The translations under genes were made by a program, and so were the position numbers. The notes under the pieces are model-generated. The model did not search any database. It was not told the origin of the DNA and was given only the letters and a program-made list of their open reading frames with translations. This document shows, piece after piece, positions 8,227-16,517 of a stretch of 64,000 bases of DNA (position 1 is its first letter; every line of letters starts with the position of its first letter). The stretch spans positions 48,600-112,599 of the forward strand of contig CACYPV010000001.1 in NCBI GenBank assembly GCA_902776375.1. Reading direction: 5' to 3'. This stretch comes from an uncultured Ruminococcus sp. (lineage in GTDB: Bacteria > Bacillota > Clostridia > Oscillospirales > Acutalibacteraceae).

Positions 8227-8688
8227 ATGAACAACTTATTACCTAAAACCGCCGCGCTGTTTTGCGCGGTGCTTATGGCGGGATCTCTGGCAGCCTGCGG
8301 CAACAAGTCCGATACAAAAGAAAAATCAGAAGCATCCGCGGCAAAGTCCGCCGTGCAACAGTCTGCGACAGCCTCTGCCGGTACTGCAGAAGCACAGCGA
8401 TCTGATATCACAGCCGAAACCGGAAAAGCGGACACGTCGGACAACAGTCTTGAAGGCTCATGGGAATACGAAAGCGGCGGCTTTACCTACACATTTAACA
8501 GCGATGGTTCCGGCGTTTATGATGTGGCAGGCACTCAGATGAAGTTTACCTATACCGCCGAAAACTCTGTGTTAGCTATCACCTACGAAGGCTCGGACGC
8601 TCCTATGGAGCTTGAATATGAGTTGAACGGCGATATCCTGAATGTCAAGGATTCCGCGGGAAACGACACCATTTATCACCGTAAGTAA
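8227..8688 (+). CDS. Lipoprotein with lipocalin-like C-terminal domain
   Basis: A 153-residue predicted lipoprotein. The signal peptide ends in a lipobox (LAAC) with the lipidated Cys at about residue 21. A Ser/Ala/Thr/Lys-rich linker runs to about residue 75. The C-terminal 75 residues form a beta-rich domain (GSWEYESGGFTYTFNSDGSG, then YTAENSVLAITYEG) like small lipocalin-type DUF domains of clostridial lipoproteins. AGGAGG lies 7 bases before the ATG at 8227, which is preferred over the longer in-frame start at 8089. It lies in the LytTR operon with no terminator before it. Confidence 0.8.
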   Translation: MNNLLPKTAALFCAVLMAGSLAACGNKSDTKEKSEASAAKSAVQQSATASAGTAEAQRSDITAETGKADTSDNSLEGSWEYESGGFTYTFNSDGSGVYDVAGTQMKFTYTAENSVLAITYEGSDAPMELEYELNGDILNVKDSAGNDTIYHRK

Positions 8689-8701
8689 AGGGGGGATTAT
8701 A

Positions 8702-8878
8702 ATGAAGCTAGAATATTTGATTCCGATCATCGCAATCATTTCCGTAGGAATTATGGTCGTGTGGGGAACGATAGCAAACAGCTATCAGTACAGCTGGCTG
8801 GCTGTATTTGTAGGAGGAATAGCAATTGTGATCGTATCATTCCTCACTAAATTCAAAAATGGCAAAGGAGAGGATTAA
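8702..8878 (+). CDS. Small two-helix membrane protein
   Basis: A 58-residue protein with two hydrophobic helices (about 5-23 and 31-49) and a basic, then acidic, end (KFKNGKGED). AAGGGGGGAT lies just before the ATG at 8702. The stop is one base before the next gene's ATG, so the two are surely co-transcribed. I recognise no family. A role next to the lipoprotein and secreted protein in the envelope is plausible but unproven. Confidence 0.65.
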   Translation: MKLEYLIPIIAIISVGIMVVWGTIANSYQYSWLAVFVGGIAIVIVSFLTKFKNGKGED

Positions 8879-8879
8879 C

Positions 8880-11873
8880 ATGAAAAAACGGTTATTGGCG
8901 ATCGTTTTGTCGCTGTGTCTGTGTATGGGCATGATGTCCGCGGGTATAACCTCGGCTTCGGCGGCAGCAGCGGACAGCGATCAGGCAGTAGGTTTTGACC
9001 CGAATAATTACAAGGGAAAAATCACCAAAATATCCGTAAAGGAACCCTACACCAAGGACGGTATCACTTACCTGCCCATGGAGGTGAAATTCCACGTCAA
9101 CGAGGATATCAGCGACTCCAACGCGGTTTACTTCATGGAGGGCTATAACACCGTCTACCTCGCGGACGGCAGAAAGGCGGAGAGCCTGCCCGGCGTCGGA
9201 TTGACCCTGATAGGTCCGATGAAGCCTGACGTGTCGCTGGAATGGAACAACCAGTTGATCTGGACATGGAACGGCGGGGAGAACGGCGGCGAAGGCACCG
9301 TGCGCTATGACGTGCCGATGGCGGCGGAAAACGATCCTCAGGAAATCACACAGAGTCAGGCGACCGGCTTGACCGAGGTCAGCGGCGTCAAGCCCAACGA
9401 TCAGGTCGGCTTCAGGCTCGAGACCGTCATGAATTCTTCCGTCATCCCACAGGAAGCTCTGCCTCCCGGCGGAGTAGTGGTATCGGACGAGGCGAAGATC
9501 ACCATTGAGGACAAGAGTAAATATCCCAAGGAGATCAACATCGTAGCGGATGACAAGACCGTCGCTCCTCCCACTGAGGTCGTGCTGCCCTATACCGGTC
9601 AGCCGCAAAACTGCCCCTATACAAATACCGCGGGCTATACGGTTTCTTTAAACGATCCCCAGACCGACGCGGGTATCTATACCGCTGCTCTGATCCTCAA
9701 TTCCGGCTGGAAATGGACGGACGGCACCACCGAGGCAAAGCCGGCAGTATGGGCTATCAACAAGGCGACGCTCACCTCCGTGACGCTGTCGTCAAACCAA
9801 CTGACCTACAACGGCAATGATCAAACGCCCTCGATCACTTCTGTCAAGGCGGGCAACCTCACCGTCCCCGCGGACGGCTACACCGCGACCTTCCCCGAGC
9901 CTTCAAAGTTTAGCGACAGCTACACCGTGACCGTTAAAGGCAAGGGCAACTTTACCGGCTCCGCGAGCGCGAATTATTCGATCGTTGCGATATACGCCGA
10001 CACCTGCAACCACAGCAATTATGAAAAAGAATATGTGGACAACAAGGACAATGCGACGCACAAGACTTTTTGCACTCATTGCGGCGGCTGTCTTGCCAAC
10101 GCCGAGAAGCATGATCTCAAAAACGAGCCCCAAAACGATCCCGAGACCGGAAAGCCTGCCGGAAAGTATCGCACAGTCTGCACCAAGTGCAGTTATGCGG
10201 TCGACGGCGACTGCGACCACAGCGTACAGCGTGAATATGTGGATAACGGCAACGGCACCCACGATGAACGCTGCAGCCGCTGCCATGTCGTTTTTACAGC
10301 AAATGAAGCGCACGATCTCGTGGCGACTGCTGTCCTGTCCAATGTCAGCGGCTATGAGATCTATAACGGCGAGGTCTCCGTCGACTGCACCAAGTGCAGC
10401 TATCACCAGGATCAGCTTTGTTCCCATGCGGGCACCGGCAGGGACGATTATGTCCCCGCCAAAGGCTCTTATCCCAGCTTTACCCACAGAAGTCACTGCG
10501 CGAGATGCAAGAAGCTGATGTTCGAAGAAGAGGAAGCCTGCACCGCCGGCGAATGGGAGCCGAGAAGTTTGTCGGCTCATGAATCGCATTGTACAAAATG
10601 CGGACAGTTGATGATAGAAGCATGCGACTTCAAGGGAACGCGAAAGATAACCAAGTTTGAAGCGACCCCCTACAAGGGCGGCTTGTTCAATATGTTCACC
10701 CGCTACAACTATCGCTGTTATTACACCGAGACCTGTAAGGACTGCCAAGGTGTGCGGCAAGGTTGGTTTGATTATCCCATTATCGACGTTGAGCGTTGGG
10801 CTGACTACAGAGCTGCCTTTGAGTCCATCGTAAAAATGAACCCCGAGCAACTGCAGAGCTTCAGTGATCAGGATTACTTAGAGGGATATAAATACTACTT
10901 ATTGATCCCTTCAGCGCTTCTCAGCCCCCTCTATGAAGCGACCGGAACGAATGAGATGAACTTTGCCAACCTGCAGTCCGGTTGGCTGACCAAGCTGACG
11001 AACACCGATGAAGCCGGAAGCTGTAAAATGTTTGACAAAAACGGCAAGGAGATCGCGAGCAATAAGCCCAATGGCAAGAAGTCATCCTCTTCCGTCGGCG
11101 CTGACGGCGACGAAGAGGACGAGGGTATTTCTGAGGAAGAGCTCGAGACGTGGCGCATTACCGAGGAAGACGGAGCTGCGGTCGCTCTAAGCACTGATTA
11201 TCTGATGTCGCTTGATGACGGCGAATATACCTATACCGCCTGCTTCTCCAATGAGAACGGAAAAGCAGCTGCCGTCTCGGTGGCGTTTAACATCGTTTCA
11301 GACGAGATCGGCAAGAAAGTGACCAACGTCCAGCCGCTCGGCACGATGGTAAACGCCGACAGCGAAGTTGTCAGCATGAACCTTTCCGAGAATACATTGT
11401 ACTACACAGGCGAGCCGCTCGCTCCGCCGGCGGTCACTTTGACGTCTGAGATGGGCGTTGAGTACGCCGAGGGCGATGACTACACCCTGACCTACTATCA
11501 GGTAGTCGAGGACACGGACGGCGAACCGATAGAGGTCGAGATCGCGCCCGAAAACATAAAGGACGTCGGAAACTATACCGTCGTAGCTATCCCCACACGC
11601 AACGGCGTGCTATCGGGCGAGGCTTGGGCGAGCTTCGAGGTGGTTGAAAGACAGATTATCCGCGGCGACGCTAATTTAGACGGAAAGCTCGATATAAGGG
11701 ATGTTACCGAGATACAGCGCCACGTGGCGAGCTTTATTACCCTTGAGGGCAGCGCGCTGTTGGCGGCTGATATCGACGGCGACGGCGATGTAGACATTCA
11801 GGACGCCACGCTGATCCAGCGCAAGTTAGCTGAATTTGAAGATACATACGGTATCGGAGAGATCCTTGTATAA
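8880..11873 (+). CDS. Large secreted protein: MBG-like repeats, CxxC modules, C-terminal dockerin
   Basis: A 997-residue exported protein. A Sec signal peptide spans about 1-29 (cleavage near ASAAA). Residues 30-220 form a beta-rich N-terminal region. Residues about 235-370 hold bacterial Ig-like (MBG-type) repeats with YTGQ and YNGNDQTP motifs. Residues about 375-625 are a run of CxxC/His modules (CTHCGGC, CSRCH, CTKC, CARCKK, CTKCGQ), each preceded by a CxH pair. A Ser/Glu-rich spacer and another Ig-like stretch follow. Residues about 928-995 are a type I dockerin with two calcium loops (DANLDGKLD and DIDGDGDVD), each followed by a helix with QR. Dockerins attach proteins to cohesin scaffolds. 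No catalytic domain was recognised. AAGGAGAGG fixes the start at 8880, and the gene ends the LytTR operon. Confidence 0.88.
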   Translation: MKKRLLAIVLSLCLCMGMMSAGITSASAAAADSDQAVGFDPNNYKGKITKISVKEPYTKDGITYLPMEVKFHVNEDISDSNAVYFMEGYNTVYLADGRKAESLPGVGLTLIGPMKPDVSLEWNNQLIWTWNGGENGGEGTVRYDVPMAAENDPQEITQSQATGLTEVSGVKPNDQVGFRLETVMNSSVIPQEALPPGGVVVSDEAKITIEDKSKYPKEINIVADDKTVAPPTEVVLPYTGQPQNCPYTNTAGYTVSLNDPQTDAGIYTAALILNSGWKWTDGTTEAKPAVWAINKATLTSVTLSSNQLTYNGNDQTPSITSVKAGNLTVPADGYTATFPEPSKFSDSYTVTVKGKGNFTGSASANYSIVAIYADTCNHSNYEKEYVDNKDNATHKTFCTHCGGCLANAEKHDLKNEPQNDPETGKPAGKYRTVCTKCSYAVDGDCDHSVQREYVDNGNGTHDERCSRCHVVFTANEAHDLVATAVLSNVSGYEIYNGEVSVDCTKCSYHQDQLCSHAGTGRDDYVPAKGSYPSFTHRSHCARCKKLMFEEEEACTAGEWEPRSLSAHESHCTKCGQLMIEACDFKGTRKITKFEATPYKGGLFNMFTRYNYRCYYTETCKDCQGVRQGWFDYPIIDVERWADYRAAFESIVKMNPEQLQSFSDQDYLEGYKYYLLIPSALLSPLYEATGTNEMNFANLQSGWLTKLTNTDEAGSCKMFDKNGKEIASNKPNGKKSSSSVGADGDEEDEGISEEELETWRITEEDGAAVALSTDYLMSLDDGEYTYTACFSNENGKAAAVSVAFNIVSDEIGKKVTNVQPLGTMVNADSEVVSMNLSENTLYYTGEPLAPPAVTLTSEMGVEYAEGDDYTLTYYQVVEDTDGEPIEVEIAPENIKDVGNYTVVAIPTRNGVLSGEAWASFEVVERQIIRGDANLDGKLDIRDVTEIQRHVASFITLEGSALLAADIDGDGDVDIQDATLIQRKLAEFEDTYGIGEILV

Positions 11874-11879
11874 AACAAA

Positions 11880-11911
11880 AAACACCCCGAAGGTTTAACG
11901 CCTTCGGGGTG
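11880..11911 (-). terminator. Terminator of the EF-G-like gene, between convergent genes
   Basis: CACCCCGAAGG and CCTTCGGGGTG form an 11-bp stem with a 7-base loop. The T-tract is on the minus strand, so it serves the EF-G-like gene first; the plus-strand operon also ends here. Confidence 0.8.
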
Positions 11912-11926
11912 AAGTATTATAGTTTA

Positions 11927-13999
11927 TTAATCGTCAGCCTCAGCCTTGGCAGCCTCGATAACCTTCTGAGCAACTGCAGCGGGGCAGTCCTCGTAGCGAA
12001 CGAAGCTGAATTCGTAGGAGCCGCGACCCTGGGTGATCTGGCGGATAAAGGTGGCAAAGTCAGCCATCTCAGCCATGGGTACCTCAGCCTCAACTACCTG
12101 AACGCCGTGACCTGCGGGATTCATGCCCATAACTCTGCCGCGGCGCTTGTTTACCTCGCCCATAACGTCGCCCATGTTGCTGTCGGGCACTGTAGCCTTA
12201 AGCGAGCCGATGGGCTCAAGGAGCGTGGGCATAGCGTTGGGGATACCGTTCTTATAAGCCAGAGAAGCGGCTGTCTTGAAGGACATTTCAGAGGAGTCAA
12301 CGGGGTGGTAGGAACCGTCGTACAGTGTAGCCTTGATACCAACAGTGGGATAGCCCGCGAGCACGCCCTTGTTGATAGCTTCGCGCAGACCCTTTTCAAC
12401 AGCGGGGAAGAAGTTCTTGGGAACCGCGCCGCCGACTACGCGCTCTGCAAACTCGAGGCTGTCGGTATCATACGGTTCAAACTCGATCCAAACGTCGCCG
12501 AACTGGCCGTGACCGCCGGACTGCTTCTTGTAACGACCCTGAGCGCTGACCTTCTTGCGGATGGTCTCGCGGTAAGCGATCTTCGGCTTCTGGAGCTTGG
12601 CGTCGATGTTGTATTTGCTCTTGAGTCTGGAGATAACAACGTCGAGGTGCTGCTCGCCCTGACCGGAGATGATCATTTCGTGGGTCTCGTGGTTGCTTTC
12701 GAACTTGATGGTGGGATCCTCGTCGCTGAGCTTTGCAACAGCCTGAGCGACCTTATCCTCGTCGCCCTTCTTGGCGGGGTAGATGGCCATAGAATAGCTG
12801 GAAACGGGGTAGTCGATACCGTCGAGGACGACCTTTCTGAGCGGTGAGCAGAGGGTGTCGCCGGTCTTGGTGGAAACGAGCTTGGGAATAGCGCCGATGT
12901 CGCCCGCGCCGATGTAATCGGTGTCAGCCTGCTTTTTGCCGGTCATGGTGAGAACCTTTGAGATCCTCTCGGGAGAACCGGTGCGCATGTTGATAATGGG
13001 AACGTCGGGAGCGATCTTGCCGGAAACTACCTTTACATAGGACAGTCTGCCGATGAACGGGTCGGCAACGGTCTTGAATACGATAGCTGCGGCGGCAGCG
13101 TTGATGTTTACGCTTACCTCTACAGGCTCGCCGTCGAGGTCGTGACCGATCTCCTCAGCCTTAACAGCGGCAGAGGGAGCAAGCCATGTAAGTGAGTTTA
13201 GGAACTGATCAATAGCAAAGGTGCTCTGTGCGTCGCCGCAGAATACGGGGCAGATAGAGCCGTCCTTAACGCCCTGCGAAACGCCCATAACGATCTCTTC
13301 GGGGGTGAACTCCTCACCCTCGAGGAACTTGTCGAGCAGCTCTTCGCTGGTCTCGGCAACGGCTTCCTTGATGGCTTCACGCAGACCCTCAAGGCGGTCG
13401 CCCATGTCGGGAAGCGCAGTGGGCTTGGAAACGCCGTTCTTGCCGTATTCATAAGCCTTGTAATCGAAAAGGTTGATGTAGGTGTTGGCGTTGCCGTCAA
13501 CGATATGGGGAACAACAACGGGGCATACGGAAGCTCCGAAGGTGGACTTAAGGCTTTCAAAAACGCGGTAGAAGCGCGCGTCCTCGTCGCACAGACCGTT
13601 TACAAAGAACACCTTTGTAAGACCTGCTCTGTCGGCAGCTTCAACAGCCTTTTCGGTGCCTACGTTTATGCCGTCTTTGCCGGATACCACGATGACCGCG
13701 GTGTCGGCAGCGCGCATACCCTCGGCTACGCCGCCGGCGAAGTCAAACAGACCGGGGGTGTCGATGATATTGATTTTGGTGCCCTTCCACTCTATGGGCG
13801 CTACGGCTGTCATAATAGAAGCCTGGCGCTTGATCTCCTCGCTGTCGAAGTCAAGCACAGTGTTTCCGTCGGCGATCTTGCCCAGTCTGTCGCTCGCCTT
13901 CGCGAGGTAGAGGATAGACTCAGCTACAGAGGTCTTGCCGCAGCCGCTGTGACCCGCAAACGCGATGTTCAGAATTTTTTTCGCATCGTATTGTTTCAA
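11927..13999 (-). CDS. Elongation factor G-like GTPase
   Basis: A 690-residue translational GTPase with the full EF-G domain order. G1 is GHSGCGKTS and G3 is DTPG. Domain II follows residue 290, and domain IV carries SGGHGQFGDVWIEFEP. The base-specificity motif is altered: FVNGLCDE stands where NKxD is expected, so nucleotide preference or GTPase behaviour may differ from canonical EF-G. The protein looks like the EF-G paralogue (FusA2-type) common in Firmicutes rather than the essential fusA of the str operon, since rpsL, rpsG and tuf are not adjacent. GAAGGGAG precedes the ATG. Its precise role in translation is not settled for this subfamily. Confidence 0.88.
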   Translation of the reverse strand: MKQYDAKKILNIAFAGHSGCGKTSVAESILYLAKASDRLGKIADGNTVLDFDSEEIKRQASIMTAVAPIEWKGTKINIIDTPGLFDFAGGVAEGMRAADTAVIVVSGKDGINVGTEKAVEAADRAGLTKVFFVNGLCDEDARFYRVFESLKSTFGASVCPVVVPHIVDGNANTYINLFDYKAYEYGKNGVSKPTALPDMGDRLEGLREAIKEAVAETSEELLDKFLEGEEFTPEEIVMGVSQGVKDGSICPVFCGDAQSTFAIDQFLNSLTWLAPSAAVKAEEIGHDLDGEPVEVSVNINAAAAAIVFKTVADPFIGRLSYVKVVSGKIAPDVPIINMRTGSPERISKVLTMTGKKQADTDYIGAGDIGAIPKLVSTKTGDTLCSPLRKVVLDGIDYPVSSYSMAIYPAKKGDEDKVAQAVAKLSDEDPTIKFESNHETHEMIISGQGEQHLDVVISRLKSKYNIDAKLQKPKIAYRETIRKKVSAQGRYKKQSGGHGQFGDVWIEFEPYDTDSLEFAERVVGGAVPKNFFPAVEKGLREAINKGVLAGYPTVGIKATLYDGSYHPVDSSEMSFKTAASLAYKNGIPNAMPTLLEPIGSLKATVPDSNMGDVMGEVNKRRGRVMGMNPAGHGVQVVEAEVPMAEMADFATFIRQITQGRGSYEFSFVRYEDCPAAVAQKVIEAAKAEADD

Positions 14000-14079
14000 A
14001 AGAAAAAACTCCCTTCAAATGTATTCAAACTTCTAACAGATCTTACATATTTATCAAATATATAAAATCTCACCATACG

Positions 14080-14108
14080 ATTATATCATAATTGTACAGA
14101 ATTAACAA
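14080..14108 (-). promoter_or_regulatory. Promoter of the EF-G-like gene
   Basis: On the minus strand TTGTTA (14103-14108) and TATAAT (14080-14085) are separated by 17 bases, about 80 bases before the ATG. The rest of 14000-14297 holds only this promoter and a minus-strand hairpin. Confidence 0.65.
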
Positions 14109-14111
14109 TGC

Positions 14112-14157
14112 GTTTGAAGAAAAAACAAAAAATCCGCTCTTTGCACAACAAAGGGCA
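14112..14157 (-). terminator. Possible terminator of the papain-like gene
   Basis: On the minus strand GCCCTTTG and CAAAGAGC pair with one G-T, followed by GGATTTTTTG. It lies 140 bases after the stop codon, which is far. Confidence 0.45.
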
Positions 14158-14297
14158 GACTAATTTGTGTATTTTGCTTTTTTTACTTGGATTCCATATT
14201 TTATTGCACAAATAATTCACTGCATTTTTGTGCAATTTATAGCACAGCTTTGGGTAGTACAAGCTGATTGAAGCTTTGGTTTAACTCATCATCTGAA

Positions 14298-14819
14298 TTA
14301 AAACAGGTACCCCGTTATAAAGCGGTCGGCGCGGATATCGTCGGGAGTGATATCCGTTGCGTGATCAACGTCGCTCCAGCGGTTGAGCGCTTTCAGCTTG
14401 CCGCTGTCGTTGATTATCGCGAAAAAATGTATCCCGTCGCGGCGCTTGCTGCACCATGTGCATATTATTGCGGCGCGGCATTTTTCAAGGCTTTCTTTGA
14501 ACTCGGCGCAATCGTCGGTGCGCTTGAATGATATTTCCTTTTTGGAAAAATACCTGCCGAGAGAGCGCGGTTTGGTGCCGAAAAAGCCGAACAGCCACGG
14601 CATGCGCAGCGCTTCCGCGTCGCGTATTATGTCAGGCAACTCAACCGGGCTCCCTAATGATCGCATAACGTTGTATACGGCTACCATTCCGCAGCCGTTG
14701 GTTTTTATCTTTATGCCCGGTTTGCCGTATTTAAGCGAGGCAACGGACGGGTCGCTCTGAAGGAAGATATATTTGTTTGTTGGGATGTATTGTGCTTTAT
14801 TGGAATTATAACGGTTCAT
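14298..14819 (-). CDS. Papain-like (C39-like) cysteine peptidase homologue, cytoplasmic
   Basis: A 173-residue protein. A Cys sits in NGCGMVAVYNVM, in the position of the nucleophile helix of papain-fold and C39-like peptidases, and a downstream HFFAI supplies a candidate His, followed by an NRW segment where a third polar residue usually lies. There is no signal peptide, membrane segment or bacteriocin gene nearby, so it is not an obvious bacteriocin-processing transporter part. The ATG at 14819 is preferred; a GTG at 14849 would add 10 residues but lies in a REP-like palindrome. Substrate unknown. It could also be an inactive relative. Confidence 0.6.
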   Translation of the reverse strand: MNRYNSNKAQYIPTNKYIFLQSDPSVASLKYGKPGIKIKTNGCGMVAVYNVMRSLGSPVELPDIIRDAEALRMPWLFGFFGTKPRSLGRYFSKKEISFKRTDDCAEFKESLEKCRAAIICTWCSKRRDGIHFFAIINDSGKLKALNRWSDVDHATDITPDDIRADRFITGYLF

Positions 14820-14840
14820 ATAAATAATGATCGGGTGTAT

Positions 14841-14866
14841 GGCACACACATGGGTGCGTCCCTACG
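14841..14866. repeat. REP-like palindrome, copy a
   Basis: GGCACACACATGGGTGCG then TCCCTACG: a degenerate member of the intergenic palindrome family that ends in CCCCTACG. Other copies are at 17322, 17373, 19623, 31255 and 31301. Confidence 0.6.
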
Positions 14867-14914
14867 TATATTTATCAACGTGTTCGCTAAAAACAATTAC
14901 GCTAAACAATGTGC

Positions 14915-14949
14915 AACGGGTCGGGAGACAAGCTGCCTTCCGACCCGAA
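14915..14949 (-). terminator. Probable terminator of the glycolytic operon
   Basis: CGGGTCGG and CCGACCCG form an 8-bp stem 18 bases after the gpmI stop. The T-run is poor (TTGCACATTGTTT on the minus strand), so efficiency is uncertain. Confidence 0.55.
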
Positions 14950-14964
14950 GTATACTATAATATA

Positions 14965-16485
14965 TTAAATAATAATGCTCTTTCCGGTCATTTCCTCGGG
15001 TTGGGGAAGACCCATGATCTTGAGCATAGTGGGCGCGATATCAGCCAGCACTCCGCCTTCGCGCAGTTTGCAGTCATAGCCGATAACGCAGAAGGGAACG
15101 GGGTTGGTGGTATGCGCGGTGAAGGGCGAGCCGTCGTCGTCGATCATCTTGTCGGCATTGCCGTGATCGGCGGTGATGATAGCTACGCCGTCCATGTCGC
15201 GTATAGCGGATACGACCTGACCTACGCAGTCGTCAACAGCCTCGACAGCCTTTACAGCCGCCTCAAAAACGCCGGTGTGACCTACCATGTCGCAGTTGGC
15301 GAAGTTGAGGATTATCATGTCATAAACTCCGCTGCGGATGGCGTCGACGAGCTTGTCCTTGACCTCGTATGCGCTCATCTCGGGCTGGAGGTCATAGGTG
15401 GCTACGGCAGGGGATTTGACGAGTATCCTGTCCTCGCCGTCGTATATCTTTTCAACGCCGCCGTTGAAGAAGAAGGTAACATGCGCGTACTTCTCGGTTT
15501 CGGCGATACGAAGCTGCTTCATACCGAGGCTTGAAATGTATTCGCCCATGGTGTTGGTGAGCTTCTGGGGCTTAAAGGCGATGTGTACGTTGGGCATGGT
15601 GGCGTCGTACTGCGTCATGCAGACGTAAAACAGCGGGAAGAAGCCCTTCTTGCGTTCGAATCCGGTGAAGTCGGGGTCGACGAAGGTGCGGGTTATCTCG
15701 CGCGCTCTGTCGGGGCGGAAGTTATAGAAGATAACGCTGTCGCCTTCCTTGACGGTTGCGCCGCCCTTGACGACTATCGGGATGACGAACTCGTCCGTGA
15801 CGCCGTTGGCGTAGCTGTCTTTAACAGCCTGAACGGGATCGTCAGCCTCGACGCCCTCGCCGTAAACGAGAGCCGCGTACGCCTTTTCGACGCGCTCCCA
15901 GCGGTTGTCTCTGTCCATAGCGTAGTATCTGCCCATTACGGTGGCTATTTTGCCTACGCCTATCTTTTCACACTCCGCGACTGCGTCGGCGACATATTCC
16001 GCCGCGCTTGACGGGGGAACGTCTCTGCCGTCGAGGAAAGCGTGGATGTAGACATTTTCAAGCCCCTTCTTCTTGCAGAGCTCGAGTATGCCGTAGAGGT
16101 GGGTGTTGTGGCTGTGAACGCCGCCGGGGGAGAGCAGACCGAAAAGGTGGAGGTCGGTGCCGTTGTTAAGGGCGTTGTCTATAGCCGCGACGATCTCCTC
16201 GTTGTCCTTTAGCTTATCCTCGCGGATGGTCTTGGTGATGCGGGTCAGCTCCTGATAAACTATCCTGCCCGCGCCTATGTTGGTGTGACCGACTTCAGAG
16301 TTGCCCATCTGACCGTCGGGCAGACCTACGTCCATGCCCGAAGCGCCGATCTGCGTGATGGGGTTTTCCGCGAACAGCTTGTCCATGTTGGGCGTTTTCG
16401 CGGCAAGGATGGCGTTAGCCGCTTCCTCGCCCTTTTTGCCGCATCCGAAGCCGTCGAGTATCATTAAAATCAAAGGCTTTTTCAT
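14965..16485 (-). CDS. gpmI: 2,3-bisphosphoglycerate-independent phosphoglycerate mutase
   Basis: A 506-residue cytoplasmic enzyme that interconverts 3- and 2-phosphoglycerate in glycolysis using two Mn ions. It begins with MILDGFG, where the Asp binds metal, followed by PDGQMGNSEVGHTNIGAGR, where the Ser is the phosphorylated nucleophile. The C-terminal metal motifs are NFANCDMVGHTG and ITADHGNAD. Length and order are standard. It is the last gene of pgk-tpiA-gpmI. AAAGGAT precedes the ATG. Confidence 0.97.
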   Translation of the reverse strand: MKKPLILMILDGFGCGKKGEEAANAILAAKTPNMDKLFAENPITQIGASGMDVGLPDGQMGNSEVGHTNIGAGRIVYQELTRITKTIREDKLKDNEEIVAAIDNALNNGTDLHLFGLLSPGGVHSHNTHLYGILELCKKKGLENVYIHAFLDGRDVPPSSAAEYVADAVAECEKIGVGKIATVMGRYYAMDRDNRWERVEKAYAALVYGEGVEADDPVQAVKDSYANGVTDEFVIPIVVKGGATVKEGDSVIFYNFRPDRAREITRTFVDPDFTGFERKKGFFPLFYVCMTQYDATMPNVHIAFKPQKLTNTMGEYISSLGMKQLRIAETEKYAHVTFFFNGGVEKIYDGEDRILVKSPAVATYDLQPEMSAYEVKDKLVDAIRSGVYDMIILNFANCDMVGHTGVFEAAVKAVEAVDDCVGQVVSAIRDMDGVAIITADHGNADKMIDDDGSPFTAHTTNPVPFCVIGYDCKLREGGVLADIAPTMLKIMGLPQPEEMTGKSIII

Positions 16486-16517
16486 GTAAAAATCCTTTCT
16501 ATGAGAGTTGAACTCTA

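Noticed and set aside
11909-12847. 312-codon plus-strand frame opposite the EF-G-like gene
   Set aside because: Antisense shadow of a certain gene; low-complexity Leu/Val/Gly protein with no ribosome site.
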